Source: Achromobacter deleyi (GTDB lineage Bacteria > Pseudomonadota > Gammaproteobacteria > Burkholderiales > Burkholderiaceae_B). Taken from it: a stretch of 64,000 bases of DNA. How positions within the stretch are numbered: position 1 is the stretch's first letter; each line of letters starts with the position of its first letter. This document shows, piece after piece, positions 29,457-42,307 of the stretch. The stretch is from NCBI RefSeq assembly GCF_016127315.1, contig NZ_CP065997.1:6386001-6450000 (forward strand), read 5' to 3'. The notes beneath the pieces are model-generated. The model did no database searches. It was given only the letters and a program-made list of their open reading frames with translations, and was not told the DNA's origin. The translations under genes and the position numbers were made by a program.

Positions 29457-30020
29457 CTAGGGGGCGGGCAAGGTGAACGGGCCTATCCTCAACAACATCT
29501 CGTCGTCATGGTCCGCGCCGCCGAAAAGCTGCCGGTCGAAGAACGGCTGCTCGGAGACGTGGGCGCCCAGCTCGCCGGCCAGGCCGGCGAAGGTGCGGCG
29601 CGATGCCTGGTTGTCAGGCGCCACCGTGGTTTCAAGATGACGAACATGCGCGAGCCCCTCGCGTTGCAAGAGCGCCCGAAGCATGGCGCGGCCTAACCGT
29701 TGGCCGCGTGCGCGGGTGTGCACGGCGACCTGCCAGACGAACAACACGTCGGGCCGGTCGGCAAGCACGTAAGCGGAGATAAATCCATCGATGCGTCCTC
29801 CGGCGCTTTCGGCCAGGACGCAGGTGCCGCGGTTGTGCTCGCACAGGAGCAGGTACGCGTATAGGGAATTGAGGTCGAGTGGCGGGCACTCGGCAATGAG
29901 CTGGTGGATCGCGGCGCCGTCCTTGCGGCGGGGCTCACGCAACAGATGCGTTTTGCTGCCCGCCGCCGGCGCCACGGCACTTGAGTTCGTAGGGGTGTCG
30001 TTCAGTTCGTTTGTTCTCAT
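29457..30020 (-). CDS. ectA: L-2,4-diaminobutyrate N-gamma-acetyltransferase
   Basis: EctA acetylates the gamma-amino group of 2,4-diaminobutyrate with acetyl-CoA. The 187-residue protein is a GNAT enzyme: after a short N-terminal tail the core runs [36 protein letters not shown], the acetyl-CoA loop [15 protein letters not shown] and the closing [16 protein letters not shown]. These are the standard EctA blocks. Its ATG overlaps the stop of the upstream MarR-type regulator by 4 bases (ATGA), so regulator and pathway are translated from one mRNA. Confidence 0.95.
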   Translation of the reverse strand: MRTNELNDTPTNSSAVAPAAGSKTHLLREPRRKDGAAIHQLIAECPPLDLNSLYAYLLLCEHNRGTCVLAESAGGRIDGFISAYVLADRPDVLFVWQVAVHTRARGQRLGRAMLRALLQREGLAHVRHLETTVAPDNQASRRTFAGLAGELGAHVSEQPFFDRQLFGGADHDDEMLLRIGPFTLPAP

Positions 30021-30565
30021 ACAACCAATCCTGATTCGGGAGGCGCGCCACCCGTGGGCACCTCGAGGATGGGCGACGACACGTCGCCCTGGGTTTCCGT
30101 CGCGACCCCGCTCTCTTCTTCCATGAGCGCCACGATGCGCTCGAGCGACAGGGTGATGGTGGCCTGCTCCAGCTCCGGCAACGCGTTGAGCGCGTCGGCC
30201 AGGTGCTTTTGCAGCGGCGACGGCGCCTGCTGCGCGACCTCGCGGCCGGCGTCGGTGGCGGTCACGAAGACGATGCGGCGGTCTTCGCGGCCGCGTTCGC
30301 GGCGGATCAGACCCTTGTCTTCCAGGCGGTCGAGAATGCCGACGACCGTGCTGGGGCTGACGTGGATCTCGCGGCTGATCGCCGTGGCCGTCAGCGGCCC
30401 GTTCGCGATGACCGTGCGCAGGCACATCAGCTGCGGCGCGGTGATGTGGCTCACCGCGGACAGCTGGCGCGAATGCAACGCGATGGATCGCGTGATCCGG
30501 CGCAGTGCCCGCAGGATGCGCAGGTCGTATTGCTGCGCGGGTTCGGTTACGGTCTGTTTATTCAT
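30017..30565 (-). CDS. ectR: MarR-family regulator of the ectoine operon (EctR-like)
   Basis: The 182-residue protein has a winged-helix MarR domain at about residues 25-140 ([60 protein letters not shown]) with a Pro/Gly-rich C-terminal tail. EctR repressors of ect genes in other bacteria belong to the MarR family, which fits. Here the gene is the first of the operon rather than a separate or divergent unit. It overlaps ectA by 4 bases. A near-consensus promoter and a palindrome lie just upstream, so autoregulation is likely. The name EctR is inferred from family and position. Confidence 0.85.
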   Translation of the reverse strand: MNKQTVTEPAQQYDLRILRALRRITRSIALHSRQLSAVSHITAPQLMCLRTVIANGPLTATAISREIHVSPSTVVGILDRLEDKGLIRRERGREDRRIVFVTATDAGREVAQQAPSPLQKHLADALNALPELEQATITLSLERIVALMEEESGVATETQGDVSSPILEVPTGGAPPESGLVV

Positions 30566-30567
30566 GA

Positions 30568-30581
30568 CTGAATTAGTTCAG
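30568..30581. promoter_or_regulatory. Palindrome in the ectR leader, candidate MarR operator
   Basis: CTGAA-TTAG-TTCAG is a perfect 5-bp inverted repeat with a 4-base spacer. It starts 2 bases before the ectR ATG and lies about 15-28 bases after the predicted transcription start, where a bound repressor would block elongation or early initiation. Confidence 0.5.
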
Positions 30582-30601
30582 CTAAATTGATTTCTATACG
30601 A

Positions 30602-30630
30602 ATGATATGGGTGACCTATCCTTGTGTCAA
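30602..30630 (-). promoter_or_regulatory. Sigma-70 promoter of the ectR-ectABCD operon
   Basis: On the minus strand a perfect TTGACA (30625-30630) is followed after 17 bases by TATCAT (30602-30607), five of six matches. The predicted start is near 30595, giving a leader of about 30 bases. Confidence 0.75.
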
Positions 30631-30827
30631 ACTCGATCACCGGCCATTTTGTAATCATTTCCGCGCTATCCGCCGTCATGTCGCCAGGGGCTTTCCAGGA
30701 GAGCGGCGTCGTTACGATATGTCGGAGTTGCTCTACGATTCGAAAATAAAACAACTGTTTTTCAATTCAATATGGATGTAGCATTTGTTTTATCGTCAAC
30801 GGTATTTTCCTCCTCCTCCTCGCCGCC
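30631..30827. other. AT-rich intergenic region between ectR and the RpiR-type gene
   Basis: The region is clearly more AT-rich than its surroundings and holds no supportable gene. An inverted repeat AAAACA-AC-TGTTTT lies at 30749-30762 upstream of the RpiR-type regulator and could be its operator. A clear -35/-10 pair for that plus-strand gene was not found. Confidence 0.45.
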
Positions 30828-31769
30828 GTGATCGCTCCCCTGCAAGACCACCTGCGCCATCTCAGCGCGACGTTGCCCGCCGAACTGCAGCGCGCCGCGC
30901 ATTGGGTGTTGGCCCATCCGGCCGAGGTCGGGCTGTGGTCGATGCGGCGCCAGGCGCAGGCGGTGGGCGTGTCGCCCGCCACCATGCTGCGGCTGGCCCG
31001 CGCGGCGGGCCACGACAGCTACGAGGCCTTCCGCGCGCCGTTCCAGCACGCGCTGGCTGGCGCCGCCGATGACGGCCTGCGGCAGCGCGCCGCGCGTTTG
31101 CAGGCTTCGCACGCGCGGCAGGCCGGCGGCGACGGACACGACGCGCTGACCGAGCTGCAGACCGCGGCGCTGGCCTCGATCTGGCAGGCCAATGACGCGG
31201 CCGCCTTCGACGCGGCCGTCGACGCGCTGCTGCGCGCCCGCCAGGTCGGCTTCCTGGGCACGCGCTCGGCCTTCGGCATCGCCTTCCAGATGCGCTACGC
31301 CTACCACCTGGTGCGCCGCAACGGCCTGCTGATCGACGGCCTGGGCGGCGCCGCGGCCGAAGACGCCGACAGCCTGCAGCCAGGCGATGCGCTGGTGGTG
31401 GTGTCGCAAGCCCCCTACCCCACGGCCACCGTGCGCCTGACCCGCCAGATCGCCGCGCGCGGCGTCACGGTGCTGGCGCTGACCGACAGCGCCGACAACC
31501 CCGTGGCGCGGACGGCCGACCACGTGCTGCGCTTCACCCGCGCCGACGAGCCCGGCCCGGATGCGCCCGCGCTGCGCGGCCCCGGCTCGTTCTTTCACAG
31601 CACCGCGGGCCTGCTGGGGCTGGCCGAACACCTGATCGCGCGGCTGGCGGCCCGCGGCGGCGACGAGGTGCTGCAGCGCCTGGCCGAAATCGATGCCCGC
31701 CTGCAGGCGGACGGCGCCTACTGGCAGGACGCGCCGCCCAGGCGCGGCCGCGCGCCGCGGTCCGAATGA
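30828..31769 (+). CDS. MurR/RpiR-family transcriptional regulator
   Basis: The 313-residue protein has an N-terminal RpiR helix-turn-helix at about residues 5-80 (AAHWVLAHPAEVGLWSMRRQ, GVSPATMLRLARAAGHDSYE) and a C-terminal SIS domain at about 125-270 (VGFLGTRSAFGIAFQMRYAY, DALVVVSQAPYPTATVRL), which in relatives binds phosphosugars or related ligands. The start is a GTG at 30828 without a clear Shine-Dalgarno; the frame is open upstream, so the true start is uncertain. It runs in the same direction as a class III aminotransferase about 54 bases downstream, which it probably regulates. Confidence 0.85.
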   Translation: MIAPLQDHLRHLSATLPAELQRAAHWVLAHPAEVGLWSMRRQAQAVGVSPATMLRLARAAGHDSYEAFRAPFQHALAGAADDGLRQRAARLQASHARQAGGDGHDALTELQTAALASIWQANDAAAFDAAVDALLRARQVGFLGTRSAFGIAFQMRYAYHLVRRNGLLIDGLGGAAAEDADSLQPGDALVVVSQAPYPTATVRLTRQIAARGVTVLALTDSADNPVARTADHVLRFTRADEPGPDAPALRGPGSFFHSTAGLLGLAEHLIARLAARGGDEVLQRLAEIDARLQADGAYWQDAPPRRGRAPRSE

Positions 31770-31823
31770 ATCACGGCTGAATCGCCCTTCCCCTTCCCCA
31801 CGCCCTCCGCGGAGTTCCACGCC

Positions 31824-33164
31824 ATGACCAGTACCCATGTTCTCCACCGCTCCCTGCGCAGCACGCCCCCGGTCGCGGTCCGCGGCCAGGGCGCCTGGCT
31901 CTATGACCAGGCGGGCCGCGCCTACCTGGATGGCTCGGGCGGCGCCGCGGTTTCGTGCCTGGGGCACAACCATCCGGACGTGCAGGCGGCGATGCACGCG
32001 CAGATCGACGCGCTGGCGTATGCCCATACCAGTTTCTTCACCACCGAGGTCGCCGAGCAACTGGCCGCGACGCTGGTGGCCGACGCGCCGGCCGGCACCT
32101 CGCATGCGTACTTCGTCTCGGGCGGCTCGGAGGCGATCGAGGCCGCGCTGAAGATGGCGCGCCAGTACTACGTCGAGATCGGCCAGCCGCAACGCCGCCA
32201 CATCGTGGCGCGGCGCCAGAGCTATCACGGCAATACCCTGGGCGCGCTGGCGGTGGGCGGCAACGCCTGGCGCCGGGCGCAGTTCGCGCCGCTGCTGATC
32301 GACGTGGCGCACGTGTCGCCGTGCTATGCCTACCGCGACCAGGCGGCCGGCGAAACCGATGAGCAATACGCCGAACGCCTGGCGCAGGAGCTGGAGCAGA
32401 CCTTCCAGCGCCTCGGCCCCGACAGCGTGATGGCCTTCGTCGCCGAGCCGGTGGTGGGCGCGACCTCGGGCGCGGTGACCGCGGTGCCGGGCTACTTCCG
32501 CCGCATCCGCGAGGTCTGCGACCGCCACGGCGTGCTGCTGATCGCGGATGAGGTCATGTGCGGCATGGGCCGCACCGGCACGCTCTACGCCGTCGAGCAG
32601 GAAGGCATCACGCCCGACCTGATCACCATCGCCAAGGGCCTGGGCGGCGGCTACCAGCCGATCGGCGCGGTCATGGCGCAGGAACGCATCGTGCAGGCGA
32701 TGCAGCAGGGCAGCGGCTTCTTCCAGCATGGCCACACCTACCTGGGCCACGCCACCGCGTGCGCGGCCTCGCTGGCGGTGCAGCAGGTGATCAAGCGCGA
32801 CAACCTGCTGGCGCGCGTGCGCGCCCAGGGCGACGGGCTGCGCCAGCGCCTGCAGCAGGCGTTGGGCGAACACCCGCACGTCGGCGATATCCGTGGCCGC
32901 GGGCTGTTCATGGGCGTGGAGCTGGTGCAGGACCGCGCCAGCAAGGCGACCTTCGACCCGGCCCTGTCGCTGCATGCGCGCATCAAGCGCGAAGCCATGG
33001 CGCGCGGCCTGATGGTCTATCCGATGGGCGGCACCATCGACGGCCGCCAGGGCGACCACGTGCTGCTGGCCCCGCCCTTCATCATCACGGACGACGAGCT
33101 GGACCAGCTGACCGAACGCCTGGCCGGCGCCATCGACGCCGCGATCGCCGACAGCGGCCGCTGA
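31824..33164 (+). CDS. Class III PLP-dependent aminotransferase
   Basis: The 446-residue protein is a fold-type I omega-aminotransferase. Marks are YLDGSGGAAVSCLGHNHPDV, VSGGSEAIEAALKMARQYY, RRQSYHGNTLGALAVGG, the PLP-contacting aspartate in LLIADEVMCGMGRTG, and the PLP lysine in ITIAKGLGGGYQPIGAV. Such enzymes use omega-amino acids, polyamines or diamino acids, and the sequence does not settle the substrate. It lies behind an RpiR regulator and next to, but divergent from, the ectoine operon. A link to diaminobutyrate or ectoine breakdown is possible but unproven. It ends 15 bases before a convergent gene with no visible terminator. Confidence 0.88.
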   Translation: MTSTHVLHRSLRSTPPVAVRGQGAWLYDQAGRAYLDGSGGAAVSCLGHNHPDVQAAMHAQIDALAYAHTSFFTTEVAEQLAATLVADAPAGTSHAYFVSGGSEAIEAALKMARQYYVEIGQPQRRHIVARRQSYHGNTLGALAVGGNAWRRAQFAPLLIDVAHVSPCYAYRDQAAGETDEQYAERLAQELEQTFQRLGPDSVMAFVAEPVVGATSGAVTAVPGYFRRIREVCDRHGVLLIADEVMCGMGRTGTLYAVEQEGITPDLITIAKGLGGGYQPIGAVMAQERIVQAMQQGSGFFQHGHTYLGHATACAASLAVQQVIKRDNLLARVRAQGDGLRQRLQQALGEHPHVGDIRGRGLFMGVELVQDRASKATFDPALSLHARIKREAMARGLMVYPMGGTIDGRQGDHVLLAPPFIITDDELDQLTERLAGAIDAAIADSGR

Positions 33165-33179
33165 GCGGGCGCGGACCGC

Positions 33180-34418
33180 CTAGCCGGCCTGCTCCGCCGG
33201 CTGGCGGCGCCAGGCGGGCCAGGCGCCGATGGTCAGGGCGCGCAGCAGCCATTCGACCGGGCCGTAGGCGTGGCGCCGCAACCACCACGCCGACAGCGGC
33301 AGCTGCGCCAGGAAGATCGCCACGGCGATCAGCAGCCCCACGCCCGGCGACACGCTGCCCGACAGGCGCAGGCCCCAGCCGGTGAAGAGGAACGCGCACA
33401 CCACCGATTGCATCAGGTAGTTGCTCAGGGCCATGCGGCCGGCCGGCGCCAGCCCGCGCGCCAGCGCCGCGCCAGGCCGCGTGCGCATCGCCAGCAGCAG
33501 CGCCGCGGCGTACGACATGCTCAACAGCGGCGCCGTGAACAGATCCATGGCCAGGCCCGGGGTTTCCCACAGCGGGGACGTGGAAGGCAAGGCAGAGGTC
33601 GCATAGGCGGCGGACCCGGCCAGCCCGGGCAGCGCCCCCAGCGCGCACAGCAGCCACAGCGCGCGCGGCTGACGCCACGGATCGGCCAGCGCCTGGCGCC
33701 GGCCCAGGGCGTAGCCAACCAGGAACATGGCGAAGACGAACGGCCCCTGCACCAGCAGGATGACGCCCCAGATGCTGGTGGTCAGTTCGTACCAATGACG
33801 GGCAATGGTGCTGCCGATGGTGCCGCGATAGGCCTCGATGGCGGCCAGCGAATCGGCCGCGGATGCCACGCCGGCGGCGCGGCTCAGTTCGACGGTGCCG
33901 GCGGGATCGAGCAGGCTCAACGCCCCCAGCAGCGCCCAGGCCAGCGACACCAGCCCGATCAGCCACAGCGCGCGGCGCAAGGCGCGACCCGGATCCATGC
34001 GGCGGCAGGCCATCAGCGCCAGGCCCAGCACCGCGTAGGTCAGCAGGATGTCGCCTTGGTAGAACAGCACCGCGTGCGCCAGCCCCAGCAGCGCCAGGCC
34101 GACGAGGCGCCGCAGGAAACGCGGCCCGAAGGCCGCGCCGCCGCGTTCGGCCGCGCTCATCTGCAAGGTGAAGCTGTAGCCGAACAGGAACGAGAACAGC
34201 AGGTAGAACTTGGTCTCGAACAACCACGCCACCAGCCAGCGCACCGCCACGTCCCACGCCCCCGGGAAGGCGGGGTCGGTGATGCCGTTGGCGTAGAACG
34301 GCGAGGCGAACACGCCGATGTTGACGACCAGGATGCCGAACAGCGCGAAGCCGCGCAGCGCATCGACCTGCGCCAGGCGCGGCGGCGCCATCCCGACGGG
34401 GTTTGCGGCGGTACTCAT
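33180..34418 (-). CDS. DUF418 (YeiB-like) multi-pass membrane protein
   Basis: The 412-residue protein has about ten predicted transmembrane helices. It opens with the family pattern VDALRGFALFGILVVNIGVF and contains YLLFSFLFGYSFTLQ and, near the end, GRMALSNYLMQSVVCAFLF, which mark the YeiB/DUF418 group. These proteins are distantly related to acyltransferase-3 membrane enzymes; their substrates are not known. Its start overlaps the stop of the upstream TetR-type regulator by 4 bases, so both are co-translated and the regulator probably controls it. A long open frame upstream is the TetR gene in another frame. Confidence 0.85.
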   Translation of the reverse strand: MSTAANPVGMAPPRLAQVDALRGFALFGILVVNIGVFASPFYANGITDPAFPGAWDVAVRWLVAWLFETKFYLLFSFLFGYSFTLQMSAAERGGAAFGPRFLRRLVGLALLGLAHAVLFYQGDILLTYAVLGLALMACRRMDPGRALRRALWLIGLVSLAWALLGALSLLDPAGTVELSRAAGVASAADSLAAIEAYRGTIGSTIARHWYELTTSIWGVILLVQGPFVFAMFLVGYALGRRQALADPWRQPRALWLLCALGALPGLAGSAAYATSALPSTSPLWETPGLAMDLFTAPLLSMSYAAALLLAMRTRPGAALARGLAPAGRMALSNYLMQSVVCAFLFTGWGLRLSGSVSPGVGLLIAVAIFLAQLPLSAWWLRRHAYGPVEWLLRALTIGAWPAWRRQPAEQAG

Positions 34419-35032
34419 GGCTGTTCTCCCGCCGCGCCGGACGCCGGCGGCAGGCACCCCTGCAGCGCCGCGTCGAGCAAGCGCCCGCCCGCCGCCGCGT
34501 CGAATCGCGGATCCACCACCGAGCGGCTGTAGATGCCGTCCAGCAGCAGCAACAGCATGTCGGCCATCTCCTCCACGGGCCGCGGCATGGCGCTGCGCGG
34601 CACGCCTTGCCAGACAGCCGCCAGCAATGCCGCCAGCGACGCCTTGCGTTCGCTTTCGTTGGCCATGACCAGCGTGTGCACCCGCGGATTGCGCACCGCC
34701 TCGGCCAGGATCTCCATGCCCAGGCGGGCAAAGCCCGGATCGCGGTACTGCGCCAGGTTCTCGTCGACCCAGCCGATCAGGGCGGCGCGCGCATCGCCCG
34801 CGGCGGCCTGGCGATGTTCGCGCAGCGTGTCGGTGTCGGACGCGATCAGCGCCTCGATGATCTCGGCCTTGCTGGCGTAGTAATGGAACAGGTTGCCGGG
34901 GCTCATCCCGGCCCGCGCGCAGATCTGCGCGGTCGAGGTGGCGTGAAAGCCGTTTTCGGCGAAGCACTCGGCGGCGGCGGCCAGGATCTGGCGGCGCCGC
35001 TCCTGCTGCCGGGCGGGGTCGATTTTGCGCAT
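34415..35032 (-). CDS. TetR-family transcriptional regulator
   Basis: The 205-residue protein has a TetR N-terminal DNA-binding domain at about residues 10-60 (ILAAAAECFAENGFHATST, GMSPGNLFHYYASKAEIIEAL) and an all-helical ligand domain resembling the TetR_C_6/BetI-like group. It precedes and overlaps the DUF418 gene. An AT-rich inverted repeat immediately upstream is a likely operator, pointing to autorepression of this two-gene unit. The ligand is unknown. Confidence 0.9.
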   Translation of the reverse strand: MRKIDPARQQERRRQILAAAAECFAENGFHATSTAQICARAGMSPGNLFHYYASKAEIIEALIASDTDTLREHRQAAAGDARAALIGWVDENLAQYRDPGFARLGMEILAEAVRNPRVHTLVMANESERKASLAALLAAVWQGVPRSAMPRPVEEMADMLLLLLDGIYSRSVVDPRFDAAAGGRLLDAALQGCLPPASGAAGEQP

Positions 35033-35049
35033 GCTGCGTCGGGATTTAA

Positions 35050-35077
35050 TTAATAGACTGATTGATCTATCTATTAA
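35050..35077. promoter_or_regulatory. Inverted repeat upstream of the TetR-type gene, candidate operator
   Basis: TTAATAGA (35050-35057) and TCTATTAA (35070-35077) are perfect 8-bp arms 12 bases apart; a nested TAGA-8 bases-TCTA pair lies at 35054-35069. The site is AT-rich and 18 bases before the start codon, typical of TetR autoregulation. Confidence 0.6.
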
Positions 35078-35113
35078 ATATCGAACGTCCGATGCAGGTC
35101 AAGCACGCGCCCG

Positions 35114-35148
35114 AAAACAAAACGGCGGACCCCGCGAGGTCCGCCGTT
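35114..35148 (-). terminator. Rho-independent terminator of parC
   Basis: AACGGCGGACC (35121-35131) pairs with GGTCCGCCGTT (35138-35148) across a 6-base loop; on the minus strand a T-rich tail (TTTTGTTTTC) follows. It is about 25 bases after the parC stop. Confidence 0.88.
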
Positions 35149-35174
35149 CATCGGCATCGTCAGCCGGACCGCGA

Positions 35175-37496
<2,322 letters not shown>

Positions 37497-37531
37497 GATG
37501 GTTTCAGGTAGATAGATTCATTGAAACGGCG

Positions 37532-38142
37532 TCATTGGGGAGCCGCGGCGCCCAGCAGCTGGGCATCGGCCACGTGCTCGCGCAATTGGACGCGCACCGC
37601 GTCCAGCGTGGCGGCGTCCTGCCCGCGCTTGGGAATGATCACGCCTTGCAGCGTCCCCAGGATGACATACAGATGCTGCGGCGTTTCCTCGACCCGCCGC
37701 ACGTCGTGCCAGTCGATGCGGCCGGAGGCGTCGGCGATGCTGTCCTCGATGCCGTCGGCGCCGAACACCAGCTGGTGGCGCCCCAGGAACAGGCCGTCGG
37801 GCCGCTTGGCCAGCATGCGGCGCGTGTTCATGCGCACCAGCCCCGGCAGCACGAACTCGTAGGCCAGCGCCAACACCGCCAGGATGCCCAGGCCCACCGC
37901 CAGCCCCTCGAAGTACACCGGCAGCAGCAGGCTCCAGTTCGGACCATGCCCGTCCCAGGTCTGCCAGACCAGGTAGCCCAGCAGCACCACCACCATCAGC
38001 ACCGCGAAACGCAGGTGCGACAGGTAGCGACGGCGCCGCAGCTCGGGCCGCCGGTAGACGTACGCCGCGAATTCGGCGTAGTCGTCGGCGGTGAGGTCGA
38101 CCGCCATGCTGGCGGCCGGCGGCGGGGACGCGGACGGCGTCA

Positions 38143-38143
<1 letters not shown>
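37532..38143 (-). CDS. YcxB-like membrane protein between parE and parC
   Basis: The 203-residue protein has two adjacent transmembrane helices at about residues 48-95 (FAVLMVVVLLGYLVWQTW, YFEGLAVGLGILAVLALAYEF) and a C-terminal cytoplasmic PH-like domain (HQLVFGADGIEDSIADASGR, HDVRRVEETPQHLYVILG) as in YcxB family proteins. Function is unknown. Its ATG at 38143 overlaps the parE stop by one base (TGATG), so it is translated by coupling to parE. It separates parE from parC, which are otherwise adjacent in many bacteria. Confidence 0.8.
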
Positions 38144-40104
<1,961 letters not shown>

Positions 40105-40430
40105 GTTATCCCCAACATCTGTGGAAAAAAACCGACATTTTACGGATAAGCCCAGATTCTGCGCGGCTCCGGGTGGGATGCGCACGACCTGACCAGCTCC
40201 GAATTCGGTAGGATGACGATAGAGACACAGCCAGCGGATCCAGGTTCAATGCCCCGGATCGCGATAACTGCGCCGCGATATCCTACACAAAAGCGGCAAG
40301 TACTGTTGTTATAAACAGTGGTATGCCTGTTGTTTTTGACAGTGGTATGCTTTAATCCATTCCACAAACAAGAACAACGGCAAGGCGTCCCTTTTTTCGC
40401 CTTTTGCTGCCGAACCCGAGAATCACCATC
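40105..40430. other. Intergenic region between divergent parE and trxA
   Basis: These 326 bases hold no supportable gene. The most striking content is a tandem duplication of a 24-base element at 40303-40350 on the trxA side. The segment from about 40290 to 40380 is much more AT-rich than the surroundings, and probably contains the trxA promoter. Confidence 0.6.
40303..40350 (+). repeat. Tandem 24-bp repeat with extended -10 elements upstream of trxA
   Basis: Two abutting 24-base units (40303-40326 and 40327-40350) match at 21 of 24 positions. Each unit begins with an inverted pair (CTGTT...AACAG in the first, CTGT...ACAG in the second) and ends with TGGTATGC, an extended -10-like sequence. 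The second is followed by T, giving TG-G-TATGCT. A perfect TTGACA also lies at 40336-40341, but no well-spaced -10 was found for it. Confidence 0.6.
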
Positions 40431-40757
40431 ATGAGCGACCAAATCAAGAACGTCAGTGACGCGAGCTTCGATGCCGATGTGTTGAAGTCCGGCCAGCCGG
40501 TGCTGGTGGACTACTGGGCTGCCTGGTGTGGCCCCTGCAAGATGATCGCCCCGATCCTGGAAGAAGTCGCCACCGAATACGCCGGTCGCCTGACGATCGC
40601 CAAGCTCAACGTGGACGAGAACCAGGGCACCGCCGCCAAGTACGGCATCCGTGGCATCCCCACCCTCATGCTCTTTAAAGACGGCCAGGCTGCCGCCACC
40701 AAGGTTGGCGCGCTGTCGAAGTCGCAACTCACCGCATTCCTGGACGGCGCGTTGTAA
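40431..40757 (+). CDS. trxA: Thioredoxin
   Basis: Thioredoxin reduces protein disulfides in the cytoplasm. The 108-residue protein has the active-site motif WCGPC in [16 protein letters not shown] and the cis-proline loop [11 protein letters not shown]. Length and sequence are those of standard TrxA. An in-frame ATG at 40404 exists, but [13 protein letters not shown] at 40431 is the family start. The gene precedes rho by about 118 bases on the same strand, a gene order also seen in E. coli. Confidence 0.97.
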   Translation: MSDQIKNVSDASFDADVLKSGQPVLVDYWAAWCGPCKMIAPILEEVATEYAGRLTIAKLNVDENQGTAAKYGIRGIPTLMLFKDGQAAATKVGALSKSQLTAFLDGAL

Positions 40758-40874
40758 ACTGCGTGCTGTGAACGAAGGCGCCGCCCTGGGGGCGGCGCTG
40801 CTTCCATACCGCGCGAGCCCGTCCGTGGCGCGCCGCCAGAACCCTCCTTTACTTTTCCCCCAACACTCACCGCG

Positions 40875-42134
40875 ATGCACCTCAACGAACTGAAGGCGCT
40901 GCATGTCTCGCAGCTGCTGGAAATGGCCGCTGGCCTGGAAATCGAGAACGCCAACCGCCTGCGCAAGCAGGAGCTGATGTTCGCCATCATGAAACGGCGC
41001 GCCAAGCAGGGCGAGCAGATCTTTGGCGACGGCGTGCTGGAAGTCCTGCCCGACGGCTTCGGTTTCCTGCGCTCGCCCGAGACCTCGTATCTGGCCAGCA
41101 CGGACGATATCTACATCTCGCCGTCCCAGATCCGCCGCTTCAACCTGCACACCGGCGACTCGATCGAAGGCGAAGTGCGCACGCCCAAGGATGGCGAGCG
41201 TTATTTCGCCCTGGTCAAGGTGGACAAGGTCAACGGCGTGGCGCCCGAGGCGATCAAGCATCGCATCATGTTCGAGAACCTGACGCCGCTGCATCCGAAC
41301 CGGACCATGCGTCTGGAACGCGACATCAAGAGCGAAGAGAACCTGACGGGCCGCATCCTCGACGTCTTCGCCCCCATCGGCATGGGCCAGCGCGGCCTGA
41401 TCGTCGCCAGCCCCAAGTCCGGCAAGACGGTGATGATGCAGCACATCGCGCACGCCATCACCACCAACTACCCCGACGCGGTCATGATCGTCCTGCTGGT
41501 GGACGAGCGTCCCGAGGAAGTGACCGAAATGCAGCGCACCGTGCGCGGCGAAGTGGTCGCCTCGACCTTCGATGAGCCCGCCACCCGCCACGTGCAGGTC
41601 GCTGAAATGGTCATCGAGAAGGCCAAGCGCCTGGTCGAAATGAAGAAGGACGTGGTGATCCTGCTGGACTCGATCACCCGCCTGGCCCGCGCCTACAACA
41701 CCGTGGTGCCGGCTTCCGGCAAGGTGCTGACCGGCGGTGTCGACGCCAACGCCCTGCAACGTCCCAAGCGCTTCTTCGGCGCCGCGCGCAACCTCGAGGA
41801 AGGCGGTTCGCTGACCATCCTGGGCACCGCGCTGATCGAGACCGGCAGCCGCATGGACGAAGTCATCTACGAAGAATTCAAGGGCACCGGCAACTCCGAA
41901 GTGCACCTGGAGCGTCGCCTGGCGGAAAAGCGCGTCTACCCGTCCATCAACCTGAACAAGTCGGGCACCCGCCGCGAAGAACTGCTGATCGCGCCGGACC
42001 TGCTGCAGAAGGTCTGGGTGCTGCGCAAGTTCATCCACGACATGGACGAAGTCCAATCCATGGAATTCATCCTGGACAAGATGCGCGCCACCAAGACCAA
42101 CGCCGAATTCTTCGACATGATGAAGAAGAAGTAA
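40875..42134 (+). CDS. rho: Transcription termination factor Rho
   Basis: Rho is the hexameric RNA helicase that ends transcription at C-rich unstructured RNA. The 419-residue protein has the Rho N-terminal and RNA-binding (cold-shock-like) domains ([18 protein letters not shown]), Walker A in [12 protein letters not shown] near residue 180, Walker B in [15 protein letters not shown], and the Q/R-loop region [13 protein letters not shown]. Length equals E. coli Rho (419). No atypical insertion is seen. Confidence 0.98.
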   Translation: MHLNELKALHVSQLLEMAAGLEIENANRLRKQELMFAIMKRRAKQGEQIFGDGVLEVLPDGFGFLRSPETSYLASTDDIYISPSQIRRFNLHTGDSIEGEVRTPKDGERYFALVKVDKVNGVAPEAIKHRIMFENLTPLHPNRTMRLERDIKSEENLTGRILDVFAPIGMGQRGLIVASPKSGKTVMMQHIAHAITTNYPDAVMIVLLVDERPEEVTEMQRTVRGEVVASTFDEPATRHVQVAEMVIEKAKRLVEMKKDVVILLDSITRLARAYNTVVPASGKVLTGGVDANALQRPKRFFGAARNLEEGGSLTILGTALIETGSRMDEVIYEEFKGTGNSEVHLERRLAEKRVYPSINLNKSGTRREELLIAPDLLQKVWVLRKFIHDMDEVQSMEFILDKMRATKTNAEFFDMMKKK

Positions 42135-42168
42135 GCCGTCGCCGCCCGCATGCCGGGCGCACGCATCG

Positions 42169-42206
42169 ATTTGGCGAGGATTGCCCCACGGCGGTCCTCG
42201 CCAAAT
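42169..42206 (+). terminator. Long hairpin after rho, probable terminator
   Basis: ATTTGGCGAGGA (42169-42180) pairs perfectly with TCCTCGCCAAAT (42195-42206) around a 14-base loop. The tail (GCTTTCTGG) is only modestly T-rich, so termination strength is uncertain. Confidence 0.6.
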
Positions 42207-42307
42207 GCTTTCTGGGGCCGGAATTACGCGCGGGTCGGACGCGCGTTGCGCCGGAGCGGCACGCTCCGGCGGCGGTCACTCCGTCCGGGATCTCTTCAAA
42301 CCGGCGC

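Noticed and set aside
30587..30781. A short plus-strand open frame of 64 codons in the ectR upstream region
   Set aside because: It overlaps the ectR promoter, lacks a Shine-Dalgarno and has no recognisable features; the AT-rich region is better explained as regulatory DNA.
30762..33059. A minus-strand open frame of about 765 codons opposite the RpiR and aminotransferase genes
   Set aside because: Antisense to two genes with clear motifs; composition is low-complexity.
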